From positions 1-64,000 of the forward strand of contig JAEYPM010000022.1 of the NCBI GenBank assembly GCA_023410675.1: a stretch of 64,000 bases of DNA, written 5' to 3'. The DNA comes from Bacillota bacterium (GTDB lineage: Bacteria > Bacillota > Clostridia > Lachnospirales > Cellulosilyticaceae). The notes below the pieces were generated by a model. The model was not told the DNA's origin. It made no database searches and saw only the letters and a list, made by a program, of their open reading frames with translations. Position numbers and translations under genes: made by a program. Each line of letters starts with the position of its first letter. The first letter of the stretch is position 1. Below are positions 17,325 to 25,536 of this stretch, in pieces.

Positions 17325-18146
17325 TTAATAATCATTGTAATTCTTAATAAATTCTAGTAATAGTTCATTCGTCTTTTCTGGATTATCCTGATTGGCGTTA
17401 TGTCCTGCATTCTCAATCATATAGACTTTGCACTTCTTATTTCTTTTTTGAAACTTAGGTGCTGATTTTTTTACACCTAGCAAATACTCCCTCTTCCCAC
17501 AAAGAATAAGTAAGGGTTTATTTATATGGTAACTAGAATCTTCCTGCAAACACGTCATGGCTTCTAAAAAAACTTTTAATAATAGTTCTTTCCCCATGTT
17601 ATAGTAATGTTTCGCAATATATATTCTCGTTTCTGGTTTTACGCCGCCCAGATAAGAAGCTATAGAAATAAACTTTTCCCAAGGACACCATTTTAATAGA
17701 TAAGGTGTTATTCTAAATAAATATTTGTCTTTGTTTGTTAATACTCTCATGGGATTCATACATCCTATAAGTACTAGCCCCTTAACATTTTCAGGGTAAA
17801 AATATAAAAAGAGCTGGGCTACGTTACCACCCATTGAGTGTCCTACAAAAATAGCATCTTTGATTTTTTCATTCTTCATCATAATCAGTAAATCTTCAAG
17901 CATTAAATGAATAGAAAAATCATCTCCCATTGGAACAGATAACCCATGTCCTCTTGCATCCGAGCAAAGAATATTATATGTATCTGGTATGACTTCTAGC
18001 TGCTTTTGGAACATTTCATGATCATACCCTGCTCCATGTAAAAAAATAATCCATTCATTATTACATTCTTTTTCTTTTGCCCTGTAAACCCAATAATGAA
18101 GCCCACAACCCTTATTAACTATTTTCTTTTCTTCGGAAACTCTCAT
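17325..18146 (-). CDS. Alpha/beta hydrolase
   Basis: This serine hydrolase of about 273 residues has the oxyanion region FLHGAGYDHE, CSDARGHGLS, the nucleophile elbow VGHSMGG (GxSxG), a lid segment about 135-195, an acid region near LLILCGKRE, and the catalytic His in NAGHNANQ. It is cytosolic, since there is no signal peptide. I use the ATG at 18146, preceded by GAGGGGGG; a TTG at 18161 would add five residues but lacks spacing to a ribosome-binding site. The decayed small membrane gene upstream was probably in the same transcript. The substrate is unknown (lipids, esters or lactones are possible). Confidence 0.8.
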   Translation of the reverse strand: MRVSEEKKIVNKGCGLHYWVYRAKEKECNNEWIIFLHGAGYDHEMFQKQLEVIPDTYNILCSDARGHGLSVPMGDDFSIHLMLEDLLIMMKNEKIKDAIFVGHSMGGNVAQLFLYFYPENVKGLVLIGCMNPMRVLTNKDKYLFRITPYLLKWCPWEKFISIASYLGGVKPETRIYIAKHYYNMGKELLLKVFLEAMTCLQEDSSYHINKPLLILCGKREYLLGVKKSAPKFQKRNKKCKVYMIENAGHNANQDNPEKTNELLLEFIKNYNDY

Positions 18147-18162
18147 AACTGCCCCCCTCAAA

Positions 18163-18397
18163 TTATGATTTTTGATTATCTTTTTGTTTTCTTTTTTCCC
18201 TCTTAGACGTCTTATCTGTATCTGTAGTTAATCTTACTATGCATATAGCAGCAAATAAAAAGCTGGAAATAGTACTCCCAAAACCCAAAGATATATAGGT
18301 TGTTCTATTATTATATGCTTCGTTCGTAAATTATCTTCCTTAATGTCTCTTGGATAAAGATCTCATTATTTAGCTCCATTATAAAACTATTATCCAT
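18163..18397 (-). pseudogene. Frameshifted small membrane-protein gene
   Basis: Three short minus-strand frames join into one plausible product. ATG at 18397 gives MDNSFIMELNNE. A second frame continues with DLYPRDIKEDNLRTK and a hydrophobic WVLGVLFPAFYLLLYA. The third frame continues ICIVRLTTDTDKTS and a Lys-rich tail to the stop at 18163. Two frame changes are needed, so it is probably inactive. A 119-bp repeat carrying an extended -10 lies just upstream, and the hydrolase gene starts 17 bases downstream. I do not know the family. Confidence 0.4.
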
Positions 18398-18457
18398 ATT
18401 TTCTCATATTTATTAGATTCTGTTTTTATGATCTTATCCAAAATATCACATTTTTTA

Positions 18458-18576
18458 TTCCATTATATCGATAATATTCTAATTATAACATAGTCATTAA
18501 GTAACTTTAATAGTTAATAAAAAAGCTCTTCTTCGTCTAGAATAGTTGATACCTCATTCTAAGCCTGGAAAGAGCT
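18458..18576 (-). repeat. 119-bp direct repeat, left copy
   Basis: It is colinear with 20128-20246 and largely identical to it. On the minus strand it holds, in order, an imperfect terminator-like hairpin (AGCTCTT...AAGAGCT type, around ATTCTAAG) and an extended -10 element TGTTATAAT (TATAAT at about 18482-18487). The two copies bracket the RCC1 genes. The remaining bases 18577-18689 hold nothing I recognise. Confidence 0.7.
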
Positions 18577-18689
18577 AATAATAACTGCTTCTTGTAATGT
18601 AATAATAATTATGTAAAACAAATAATTTATAAGCAGAAAAACCTTCTCTATTCTGAGATGCTATGTCTTAGGATATGGCCCGATTTTTG

Positions 18690-18958
18690 CTAATCTAACC
18701 CTTTTACCTCCACAGTTTTACTACTTTCTGTTATATCGTCAACTATCTGGCCATACTCATTATCTCCCCATGCCCAGACAGTTTTATCTTCCTTTAATGC
18801 CACTGCGTGGCTCCAGCCTGCTGCTATTTGCTTTACCTTAGGCTTTAAGACATTCTTATCCCCTGCATAGATTGTTCCTGCCATAGAAAATACTAAACTA
18901 AAAATGCTTGTATAACATAACAGTTGTTTTGCTCTTTTTTTATTGCGTCAATTAACAT
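18690..18958 (-). pseudogene. RCC1-repeat remnant gene with A7 frameshift
   Basis: The ATG at 18958 has GGAG at good spacing but runs into a stop because of a run of seven A (near 18935-18941). With one more A, the frame reads MLIDAIKK then RAKQLLCYTSIFSLVFSMAG, a classical signal peptide. It then joins the open frame 18884-18690, which holds one RCC1 repeat (QIAAGWSHAVALKEDKTVWAWGDN in two parts). A full propeller has about seven repeats, so most of the gene is missing as well. It follows the intact RCC1 gene by 33 bases. It may be a true remnant or a length-variable switch. Confidence 0.6.
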
Positions 18959-18991
18959 AATCGTCTCCTATTGAAATATCATTTAAAGATT

Positions 18992-20113
18992 CTATTTGTG
19001 CTCTGTTACAATATTTTCATCATGTTCCCATTCCCAAATGCTTCCATCTTCTTTTAGTGCTAATCCATATTTGTTACCTGCGGCTATTTGTTTGCATTTT
19101 ACTAATTTTTGTTTGCGTCCTACTGATTTATGATCAGTTCCTACTGCTTTTCTAATCTCTACTGGCCTAATGGTCGATTTTATTTTATCATTACCTGTTA
19201 AAGAATCATGAGCATCTCCCCATATCCATACACTTCCATCTTCTTTTAGTGCCAGTGTATACTTAAAACTTGCTGACACTTGTACTATATCGCGTAATGG
19301 TTTTATCCTTAAGGGTTCTCTACTGCACACATATTCAATAACATTTTGATATAATTGACCATAATGGTTATTTCCCCATACCCAGACTTTCCCATCTTCA
19401 TTTAATGCTACTGCATAGTCTCCACCTGCTGATATTTGTTTTACATTTTCTAATTTTTTTACCCTTACAGGTATATTACTATTTTGTATCGTTGTGCCAT
19501 TACCTAACTGACCATAATCATTATTCCCCCAGCTCCAAACTGTCCCATCTTCTTTGAGTGCCACTGTATAATAGTAGCCTGCTGCTACTTGTTTTACGTT
19601 TTTTAATCCTGTCACTTGCACAGGTTGAGCACTATTTATTGTTGTGCCATTACCTAACTCACCAAAATCATTACGCCCCCATGCCCAGACTGTTCCATCC
19701 TCTTTTAGTACTACTATATGATATCTCCCTGCTGCTACTTGCTTTACTCCATTTATCCCTTTTACTTCTATGGGTTCATCAATCCATTGTTTTCTCCCCA
19801 CGCCTAGCTGACCATATTTATTGCTTCCCCATACCCAGACTGTTCCATCTTCTTTTAATACTGCTGCATAATCATAACGTGCTGCTACTTGTTTTATTTC
19901 TGTTAACTCATTGATTTGAATCGGTGTAGTCGTACCTTCCCATACCCAGACTGTCCCATCTTCTTTGAGTGCAACTTTATACTTCTCCCCAACTGCTACC
20001 TCTACAAATTTGGTTCTATTCTTTGCACATCCTCCCATTGCCATTAGGAATACTAACCCAAAGGTTATCATATACCATAGCATTTTTTTATTTCTTAGCG
20101 GTTTGATCAGCAT
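18992..20113 (-). CDS. RCC1-repeat beta-propeller lipoprotein
   Basis: This 373-residue protein has a lipoprotein signal ending MAMGGC (Cys at about 29). Seven RCC1-type repeats follow, each with (V/L)ALKEDGTVWxWG-x-N-x-(Y/F)GQLG or a variant, enough for a seven-bladed propeller. The first and last blades are shorter. RCC1-like propellers in bacteria are mostly secreted or surface proteins for binding. AAGGA precedes the ATG at 20113. An extended -10 (TGTTATAAT) lies about 40 bases upstream, inside the 119-bp repeat. It is probably anchored outside the membrane; the ligand is unknown. Confidence 0.85.
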   Translation of the reverse strand: MLIKPLRNKKMLWYMITFGLVFLMAMGGCAKNRTKFVEVAVGEKYKVALKEDGTVWVWEGTTTPIQINELTEIKQVAARYDYAAVLKEDGTVWVWGSNKYGQLGVGRKQWIDEPIEVKGINGVKQVAAGRYHIVVLKEDGTVWAWGRNDFGELGNGTTINSAQPVQVTGLKNVKQVAAGYYYTVALKEDGTVWSWGNNDYGQLGNGTTIQNSNIPVRVKKLENVKQISAGGDYAVALNEDGKVWVWGNNHYGQLYQNVIEYVCSREPLRIKPLRDIVQVSASFKYTLALKEDGSVWIWGDAHDSLTGNDKIKSTIRPVEIRKAVGTDHKSVGRKQKLVKCKQIAAGNKYGLALKEDGSIWEWEHDENIVTEHK

Positions 20114-20127
20114 GTTTTCTTTCCTTC

Positions 20128-20246
20128 TTCCATTATATTAATAATATTCTAATTATAACATATACGTCAGATAACTTTAAGAAGTTAATCAAAAAGCTCC
20201 TTCTAGCTTAGAATAGCTAATTCCTCATTCTAAGCTTAAAAGAGCT
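20128..20246 (-). repeat. 119-bp direct repeat, right copy (terminator plus promoter)
   Basis: It is nearly colinear with 18458-18576. On the minus strand it contains the terminator of the J-domain gene (AAAAAGCTC...GAGCTTTTT with inner AGCTTAGAAT/ATTCTAAGCT, 20191-20250), followed by the RCC1 gene's extended -10 (TATAAT, 20152-20157). A weaker relative of the hairpin (ATTCTAAAGTCAG...) occurs near 25455-25510. Confidence 0.7.
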
Positions 20247-20367
20247 TTTTGTTAGTGCCTCAATCCTATAAGATCTATATTTCTACTTCTGCCTTTATAT
20301 ACAATACCTTAAGCCTTTCTTCTTTAGGTTTTTACAAGTTCCGTACCTATAGTAAAAGAACTGTCCC

Positions 20368-21645
20368 CTATTTTCCCTTTTTAAACCCTACTTTTTTCAA
20401 AAACACAATAAAAACAATCAGCATAAATAGAATAAATATACCAAAAGCAATTTTATTATAGGGTTCTTTTACAATTGTTACAGCAAACAAAGGTGCAAAA
20501 ACAATGATAAGTAATTTTGCAGCTAAAGGAGAGCCAGATAAATTCGCTAGTTTTTTTGTGCTAAGCTCTATAATCTCCTTTATCTCTTTATCTTCATATG
20601 AGCTATAGTTGCTTATAATATCCTTAAATAGTGCTATTCCTTCTTTAAACTTTTTAAGGTGAAGTAAAACCTCTGCCTTTCTATACAATGCCTTTACAAC
20701 CCTTTGTTTAAAATCAATGTCCACATAACCATTAAACCTATTAATAAGCTCCTCATAAATAAGGAGTTCCTCTTTAGTCTTTCCAAGAAGAGATAAGCAG
20801 ACCCCTTTATTAATAAGGGCTTTAGCAATCATTAGCTGTGCTTGTTTATCACCTATTTCCTCACAGCGGTTAATCACTTCATCAAAAATGCTTAGAGCCT
20901 CTTTACTTTTACGAACACTATGAACACATTTTAAGTAAACACCCTTATTATATAATGCACTAACTACTAATAAAGCTAGTTTTCTATCTTTCTCCCTTCC
21001 AAACCCAAGGATGATTTCATCACAAATATTGATTGCCTCTATGTATTTCTCTTGATCTCCCAAATAACATGCCCTATGCAATAAAATACTTACCCCACAG
21101 TTCTTCATCAAGATGTTACTTGTCTCTTTAGCTCTATGAATAATTTCGTCTTCATCATAGAAGATACTAATTAATTCATCAGCTTGCTCAGTCCACGCAA
21201 AATGCTTATTAAGTAGCATTAATATATCAAAGTCTATTTCGTGATGCTCCTGTAAAAAGCTTGAAAGTATAGTATAGGCACTTTGTTTTTCATCTATGTC
21301 CCATAGCGTATACTCTTCTAATAATTTTTCCCATTCTTCTATGACATTTCTTTTTTGAACATTATCATATAACTCTTTGACTTTAGTAATAAACAAAATA
21401 GCTGTAACTATAGGCGGTTCATCATCTTGTACAAAGTCACTACTTTTGGTTTGTTTAAAATGAGTGGTGGGTTTTTGTATGGATGATTTTATACTTTCTA
21501 TTATTGCTTCATATGCTTGTCTCAGCTTTAAAAAGCCCTCTGGATCTTCTTCAGGGTGATGGACTCTCAATTGTTTTATATAAGCTCTTTTTATGGTTGT
21601 TATATCTTTTGTAGGTTCTATTTCTAATATATCCCAATTATTCAT
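20368..21645 (-). CDS. Membrane-anchored J-domain/TPR protein (DjlB/DjlC-like)
   Basis: The N-terminal J domain (about 1-50: WDILEIEPTKDITTIKRAYIKQLRVHHPEEDPEGF) has HPE where canonical DnaJ has HPD. The middle (about 90-370) is helical with degenerate TPR-like units (ALYNKGVYLK, ALINKGVCLS, ALYRKAEVLL). Two hydrophobic segments lie at the C-terminus (about 375-415), so the J domain faces the cytosol from a C-terminal anchor. E. coli DjlB and DjlC have this layout and partner HscC; an HscC gene is at 28230. It starts 11 bases after the YhhN gene ends, in one transcript with it and the sister J-protein. Confidence 0.8.
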   Translation of the reverse strand: MNNWDILEIEPTKDITTIKRAYIKQLRVHHPEEDPEGFLKLRQAYEAIIESIKSSIQKPTTHFKQTKSSDFVQDDEPPIVTAILFITKVKELYDNVQKRNVIEEWEKLLEEYTLWDIDEKQSAYTILSSFLQEHHEIDFDILMLLNKHFAWTEQADELISIFYDEDEIIHRAKETSNILMKNCGVSILLHRACYLGDQEKYIEAINICDEIILGFGREKDRKLALLVVSALYNKGVYLKCVHSVRKSKEALSIFDEVINRCEEIGDKQAQLMIAKALINKGVCLSLLGKTKEELLIYEELINRFNGYVDIDFKQRVVKALYRKAEVLLHLKKFKEGIALFKDIISNYSSYEDKEIKEIIELSTKKLANLSGSPLAAKLLIIVFAPLFAVTIVKEPYNKIAFGIFILFMLIVFIVFLKKVGFKKGK

Positions 21646-21656
21646 TTTGCATATCC

Positions 21657-22328
21657 TTACTGAATGTTTGTTGTTTGACTTTTTTCACTTTGAATCCTTT
21701 CCCAAGTGCCACAGCCTATAATAATAAGCAGTTGTCCTATTGGATAGAACCACCATATAAGCCATTCACATTGATACATATTGCCAAGTTTCATAAAGGC
21801 AATAAATAAGTCTGAAATCATAAGAGACACTATCCCTATTGCTGCAACATAACGCATACCTTTTGTAGAAACTGCTGCTGAAAATATTATTGAACAATCA
21901 AAACATATAATAAATAAATAGGCTATGCAGGCTATAAGGAAGCTAATAGGGTTACCACCAGTTTTTATGAAAAGATAGACGCATGTGATAAGTGTAAATA
22001 GTGCAATAATGACGCCTCCCATTATACCAAAGTTCTTAATAGGTTTTTTATGCTTTTTAATAATTAAAATAAAAGAAGTCGCATAAATAATGTGTGATAA
22101 TACAAAACATAGCATGCCCACATAGAAAACAGGAACAGGAAACCAATCTTCCACTTGAGCAAAATTCATTAAGAAAAGATCTCCTAAGGAAGACATAATC
22201 ATTGCTATGCAGCATGCCTTTCTTTCTGAAGTACGATAAACAATTGCCAATACCACTGAAAAGAGACTAAGCAAAGCTGTCAAAACTACTCTTCCATCAA
22301 TTATACCTATAGTAAAATACTGATCCAT
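21657..22328 (-). CDS. YhhN family (lysoplasmalogenase-like) membrane protein
   Basis: This 223-residue protein has eight or so hydrophobic segments. SSLGDLFLM and VLSHIIYATSF, together with the late MISDLFIAF and YPIGQLLI, match the YhhN/TMEM86 pattern, in which conserved Asp and His residues in the membrane form the active centre. Animal and some bacterial members hydrolyse the vinyl-ether bond of lysoplasmalogens. Plasmalogens are made by many anaerobic clostridia, so a role in membrane lipid turnover is plausible. It sits between two J-domain genes, suggesting a membrane-quality link, but that is inference. Confidence 0.75.
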   Translation of the reverse strand: MDQYFTIGIIDGRVVLTALLSLFSVVLAIVYRTSERKACCIAMIMSSLGDLFLMNFAQVEDWFPVPVFYVGMLCFVLSHIIYATSFILIIKKHKKPIKNFGIMGGVIIALFTLITCVYLFIKTGGNPISFLIACIAYLFIICFDCSIIFSAAVSTKGMRYVAAIGIVSLMISDLFIAFMKLGNMYQCEWLIWWFYPIGQLLIIIGCGTWERIQSEKSQTTNIQ

Positions 22329-22376
22329 TAAAATCCCTCCATGTCTTTAATCTTGCTTTATCTTTCTACTTAGTTA

Positions 22377-23960
22377 CTATTGATTCTGTCTTTTTTCTTC
22401 CGTTTTCTTAATAATAAAACTGATCATTAAATAAATAGGCAGTGCGATAATACTTATTGGAAAGCCTGATATAAATATTGCTATAAGAACTAGTATTCTA
22501 ATAAGCTGCATATCCCCTGATTCGCCTTTAAGCTTTAAGTGAGCATTTCTTATTGCCTCTTTTACCAGACTACGCTGACAAGTGGAATACCTTTGTATCA
22601 CTTCATTAAATAAAGCATCACTTTCTTTTCTTCTTCTCAAATTTCTTAGGCAAATTCCTTGATCATAAAGTGCTGTTGCCACTACATCTATAATCTCTTC
22701 ATGCTCATTATCTTTATAGCGATCCACAATATCGCTTAGTTCTAAAATTGCTTCGCTATATTTTCTTACTTTTGTGAGGATAACAGCTTTGTTTAAACAT
22801 GCATTGGCAACTAAAACAATAATTTCTTTTTTATTGCAATCCCCATAACATTGTATAAGCTTATTATAATCAGCTATTGCAAGGTCATATTTGCTCATTT
22901 TATCTAAAAGACATGCTCTTTTATACAGAGAAGCAACAATAATATCATAAGCCTCTTGGTTCCCTTGGCATAGATCAATAATTTGTCCATAAATATCTAA
23001 GGCTTGCTGCTCTTTTCCAAGCTTATACAGATACTCTGCTTTAATATATAAAAATCTTGACGCCCGTTCTATAATAACTCTATTTTTTTCTGATTGTGCT
23101 AAAGCAATAATTTCCTCTTCCTCAAAAAAAATGTCTATTAATTCATCAGGTATTTCCGTCCACTTGAAATATTCGTTAAGTAAAACTAAGACCTCATAGT
23201 CTATTTCATGATTCTCTTGAAGAAAATCGGATAACAGCTGATAAAGATTCTGACTTGTATCTATATTAAAAAATACATATTCACTAAGTAAACTTCTCCA
23301 CTTATCTCTATCATTTCTGAAAACTAGATCATTATAGAGAGCTTTTACCTTCTCCATAAATTCAAATTCAGTCATTACTTTTTTATAATTGTTTATGTGA
23401 GCATTTGTCTTTGTATCTAACCCTTTGTGATGATGCTCATTAGTATTTATATTAACTTTCTCATGCTGATCTGTATCTCTGCTGCTTCGCTTATTTTTAT
23501 CTATGTCTAACCCTTTTTGTTCTTGATGATCTATATTTAGGACTTTTTGCTTATGTTCATCTATATCTAAGACTTTTTGTTCATGCTGATCTATATCTGG
23601 AACTTTTTGCCTATACTCATCTATATCTGAGACTTCTGGTTGTAGTTTATTTATATCTATACCTTGTTGCTTATGTATATCAAAATCTTCTTGAATTGTT
23701 TTAAGATCAATTGTGTATGTATCGCGAAGGATAACTTTAGTTTCAGCTTCTTCATTGTCGTCTCGTATCTCTATAATAGGCACACTTTTCTTTAAGTGCT
23801 TAGCATAATTTATTGCCCTTTCATATGCCTCTCTAACTCTTTGAAATCCTTCTGGGTCATCTTCAGGATGGTACCTTCTTAATTGTTTTGCGTAAGCTCT
23901 TTTTATGGTAGTAATATCACTTGTAACTTCTATCTCGAGTATAGACCAACACGCCATCAT
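22377..23960 (-). CDS. Membrane-anchored J-domain/TPR protein with decapeptide-repeat linker
   Basis: This 527-residue paralogue of the gene at 20368 starts WSILEIEVTSDITTIKRAYA, with HPEDDPEGF in place of the HPD motif. Residues about 102-187 form a linker of eight or more imperfect ten-residue units (DIDxHxQKVL type). Residues 195-480 are helical with TPR-like units (ALYKRACLLDKM, ACLNKAVILTKV, ALYDQGICLRNL). A hydrophobic pair near 485-515 anchors the C-terminus. The pairing of two such J-proteins with HscC mirrors E. coli DjlB/DjlC. It is probably the first gene of the three-gene transcript with YhhN and the other J-protein. Confidence 0.8.
   Translation of the reverse strand: MMACWSILEIEVTSDITTIKRAYAKQLRRYHPEDDPEGFQRVREAYERAINYAKHLKKSVPIIEIRDDNEEAETKVILRDTYTIDLKTIQEDFDIHKQQGIDINKLQPEVSDIDEYRQKVPDIDQHEQKVLDIDEHKQKVLNIDHQEQKGLDIDKNKRSSRDTDQHEKVNINTNEHHHKGLDTKTNAHINNYKKVMTEFEFMEKVKALYNDLVFRNDRDKWRSLLSEYVFFNIDTSQNLYQLLSDFLQENHEIDYEVLVLLNEYFKWTEIPDELIDIFFEEEEIIALAQSEKNRVIIERASRFLYIKAEYLYKLGKEQQALDIYGQIIDLCQGNQEAYDIIVASLYKRACLLDKMSKYDLAIADYNKLIQCYGDCNKKEIIVLVANACLNKAVILTKVRKYSEAILELSDIVDRYKDNEHEEIIDVVATALYDQGICLRNLRRRKESDALFNEVIQRYSTCQRSLVKEAIRNAHLKLKGESGDMQLIRILVLIAIFISGFPISIIALPIYLMISFIIKKTEEKRQNQ
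23400..23630 (-). repeat. In-frame 30-bp repeats coding the J-protein linker
   Basis: About eight tandem units of 30 bases encode DIDEYRQKVP, DIDQHEQKVL, DIDEHKQKVL, NIDHQEQKGL, DIDKNKRSSR, DTDQHEKVNI, NTNEHHHKGL and DTKTN. The units near the 5' side are the most alike; the others have drifted. The product is polar and charged, probably a flexible spacer between the J domain and the TPR part. Confidence 0.7.
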
Positions 23961-24158
23961 TAAGCCCCTTCTTTATTCTCAAATATTTTAGAAGCATCAA
24001 TCCTTCATCTTTCATTTCCCTTTAGAAGCAATAAAGTAAGTAAAAATATTAATATCTTAATTATATATAATAGACTATTTTAATAAGTCAGTAAATATAA
24101 AAATAAATACACAAGTAAAAGATTATATAATCAATTACCTGTGTACACTGTATTTTCT

Positions 24159-24344
24159 TTATTCTTCTTTTTTGCCAAGGTTATCTGGAACATGCCTACC
24201 ATTCTTTTTCCTCTGCTTGATACATTCAGTAAGAAGATATTCAATTTGCCCATTGATGGAGCGAAAATCTTGCTCAGCCCAAGCAGCGATCTCTTCATAT
24301 AAAGCTGAAGATATACGCAGAGGAATTTGTTTTTTAGTATCCAT
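24159..24344 (-). CDS. Arc-like ribbon-helix-helix DNA-binding protein
   Basis: This 61-residue protein has KKQIPLRISSALYEEIAAWA (strand then helix) followed by FRSINGQIEYLLTECIKQRKK, the ribbon-helix-helix layout of the Arc/MetJ group. It starts 15 bases after the SPFH gene stops and is read in the same direction, so it is co-transcribed. A perfect 24-bp palindrome over the promoter of this pair (25368-25391) is the natural operator candidate, which would make it an autorepressor. A weak hairpin with ACACA/TGTGT arms (24109-24146) follows and may end the transcript. Confidence 0.75.
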   Translation of the reverse strand: MDTKKQIPLRISSALYEEIAAWAEQDFRSINGQIEYLLTECIKQRKKNGRHVPDNLGKKEE

Positions 24345-24359
24345 TATTAATATCCATTT

Positions 24360-25340
24360 TTAATATAGACTGCCACTATTAACAATAGGTTGGGCATCCT
24401 TGTTGCCACAAAGCACAACAAGAAGATTAGATACCATGGCAGCTTTACGTTCCTCATCAAGTTTCACTATTTCTTTTTCATTAAGCATTTCTAAAGCCAT
24501 TTCTACCATACCAACAGCACCATCAACAATCATCGTTCTTGCATCAATAATCGCACTTGCCTGTTGCCTTTGAAGCATAGCAGGAGCAATCTCTGGGGCA
24601 TAAGCAAGATGAGTGATACGTGCTTCTAAAACCTCAATACCTGCATTTTCTACTTTGCTTTGAATCTTCTGTCTTATACGATCAGCCACCACATCGCTAG
24701 AACCACGAAGACTACCTTCATCAGCTTCACCATCACCAGTAGTATCGACTCCAGGACTAACATCATAGGGATAAATTCGAACGATATCTCTTAATGCTCC
24801 ATCACATTGAAGAGAAAGATATTCTTTATAATTATCTACATTAAACACTGCCTTAGCAGTATCAATAACCCTCCATGTTACAGCAATTCCTATTTCTACA
24901 GGATTACCCAAAGCATCATTAATCTTTTGTTTTCCATTATTTAAGGTCATAACTTTGAGGGATATTTTCTTGTTTTCATTATTCACAGGATAAGAAACTG
25001 ATCCAAGTGTGATATTACTAGCTACAGTTTGCACATCGTTGCTTTGCCCTAGGCGTGTTCCATAAGCAGGATTAAGTGCTGATGAAAATGGGTTCACAAA
25101 ATAGAAACCTGCTTCTTTTAAAGTGCCTATATATTTTCCAAATAGGGTCAATACTAAGGCTTCTTGTGGTTTTAGGATTTTGAATCCACAAAAAGGAATC
25201 CATCCTATGAGTACCCAGATAATTCCTATGATAAAAAGCCATCCTCCCATAATGATACAGCCAATGGCAGCTAGATAAAGTAAAATAAAAAGAAATAAAC
25301 AAGCCATTCCTGATTTACCTTTTAAAATTTTCTCTTCCAT
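24360..25340 (-). CDS. SPFH/Band 7 domain membrane protein
   Basis: This 326-residue protein has two adjacent membrane helices at the N-terminus (about 13-52), then a Band 7 domain: FKILKPQEALVLTLFGKY, GTLKEAGFYFVNPF, and TWRVIDTAKAVFNVDNY. Helical residues (about 230-300: SKVENAGIEVLEARITHLAYAPEI then MLQRQQASAIIDAR) are the usual oligomerisation stalk. A polar insert (DTTGDGEADEGS, about 205-216) looks like a loop. SPFH proteins form ring-like scaffolds in membranes. GGAGG precedes the ATG. It is followed by an Arc-like gene in the same operon. Confidence 0.85.
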   Translation of the reverse strand: MEEKILKGKSGMACLFLFILLYLAAIGCIIMGGWLFIIGIIWVLIGWIPFCGFKILKPQEALVLTLFGKYIGTLKEAGFYFVNPFSSALNPAYGTRLGQSNDVQTVASNITLGSVSYPVNNENKKISLKVMTLNNGKQKINDALGNPVEIGIAVTWRVIDTAKAVFNVDNYKEYLSLQCDGALRDIVRIYPYDVSPGVDTTGDGEADEGSLRGSSDVVADRIRQKIQSKVENAGIEVLEARITHLAYAPEIAPAMLQRQQASAIIDARTMIVDGAVGMVEMALEMLNEKEIVKLDEERKAAMVSNLLVVLCGNKDAQPIVNSGSLY

Positions 25341-25367
25341 ACCGCTCCTCCTTACATATTATTATTG

Positions 25368-25403
25368 TATCATTATGATATCATAATGATATTAAATATG
25401 CAA
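25368..25403 (-). promoter_or_regulatory. Perfect 24-bp palindrome over the SPFH/RHH promoter
   Basis: TATCATTATGAT followed by ATCATAATGATA (25368-25391) is a perfect palindrome and also two adjacent ATCATNATGAT half-sites. On the minus strand, TTGCAT (25398-25403) and TATCAT (25375-25380) with a 17-base spacer form a promoter whose -10 lies inside the palindrome. Occupation would block transcription. The Arc-like protein of the operon is the likely binder. Confidence 0.6.
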
Positions 25404-25536
25404 TAGCAAAAATATTATTGTTTTTTATTGTTATTTATCATCTACTTCAGAAAAAGTGCTTTCCTGTTAAAATGATTGTCATTTCATTCTAAAGTCAGAA
25501 AAGAGCCTTTGATCTATGTACTCTCCTTTCTCTTAT

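Noticed and set aside
19558..19914. 118-residue plus-strand frame opposite the RCC1 gene
   Set aside because: It is Leu-rich and fully antisense to the RCC1 repeats, with no ribosome-binding site; a shadow of repeat codons.
23400..23630. Possible CRISPR array because of regular 30-base units
   Set aside because: Units abut without spacers, stay in frame and encode a degenerate decapeptide; it is a coding repeat.
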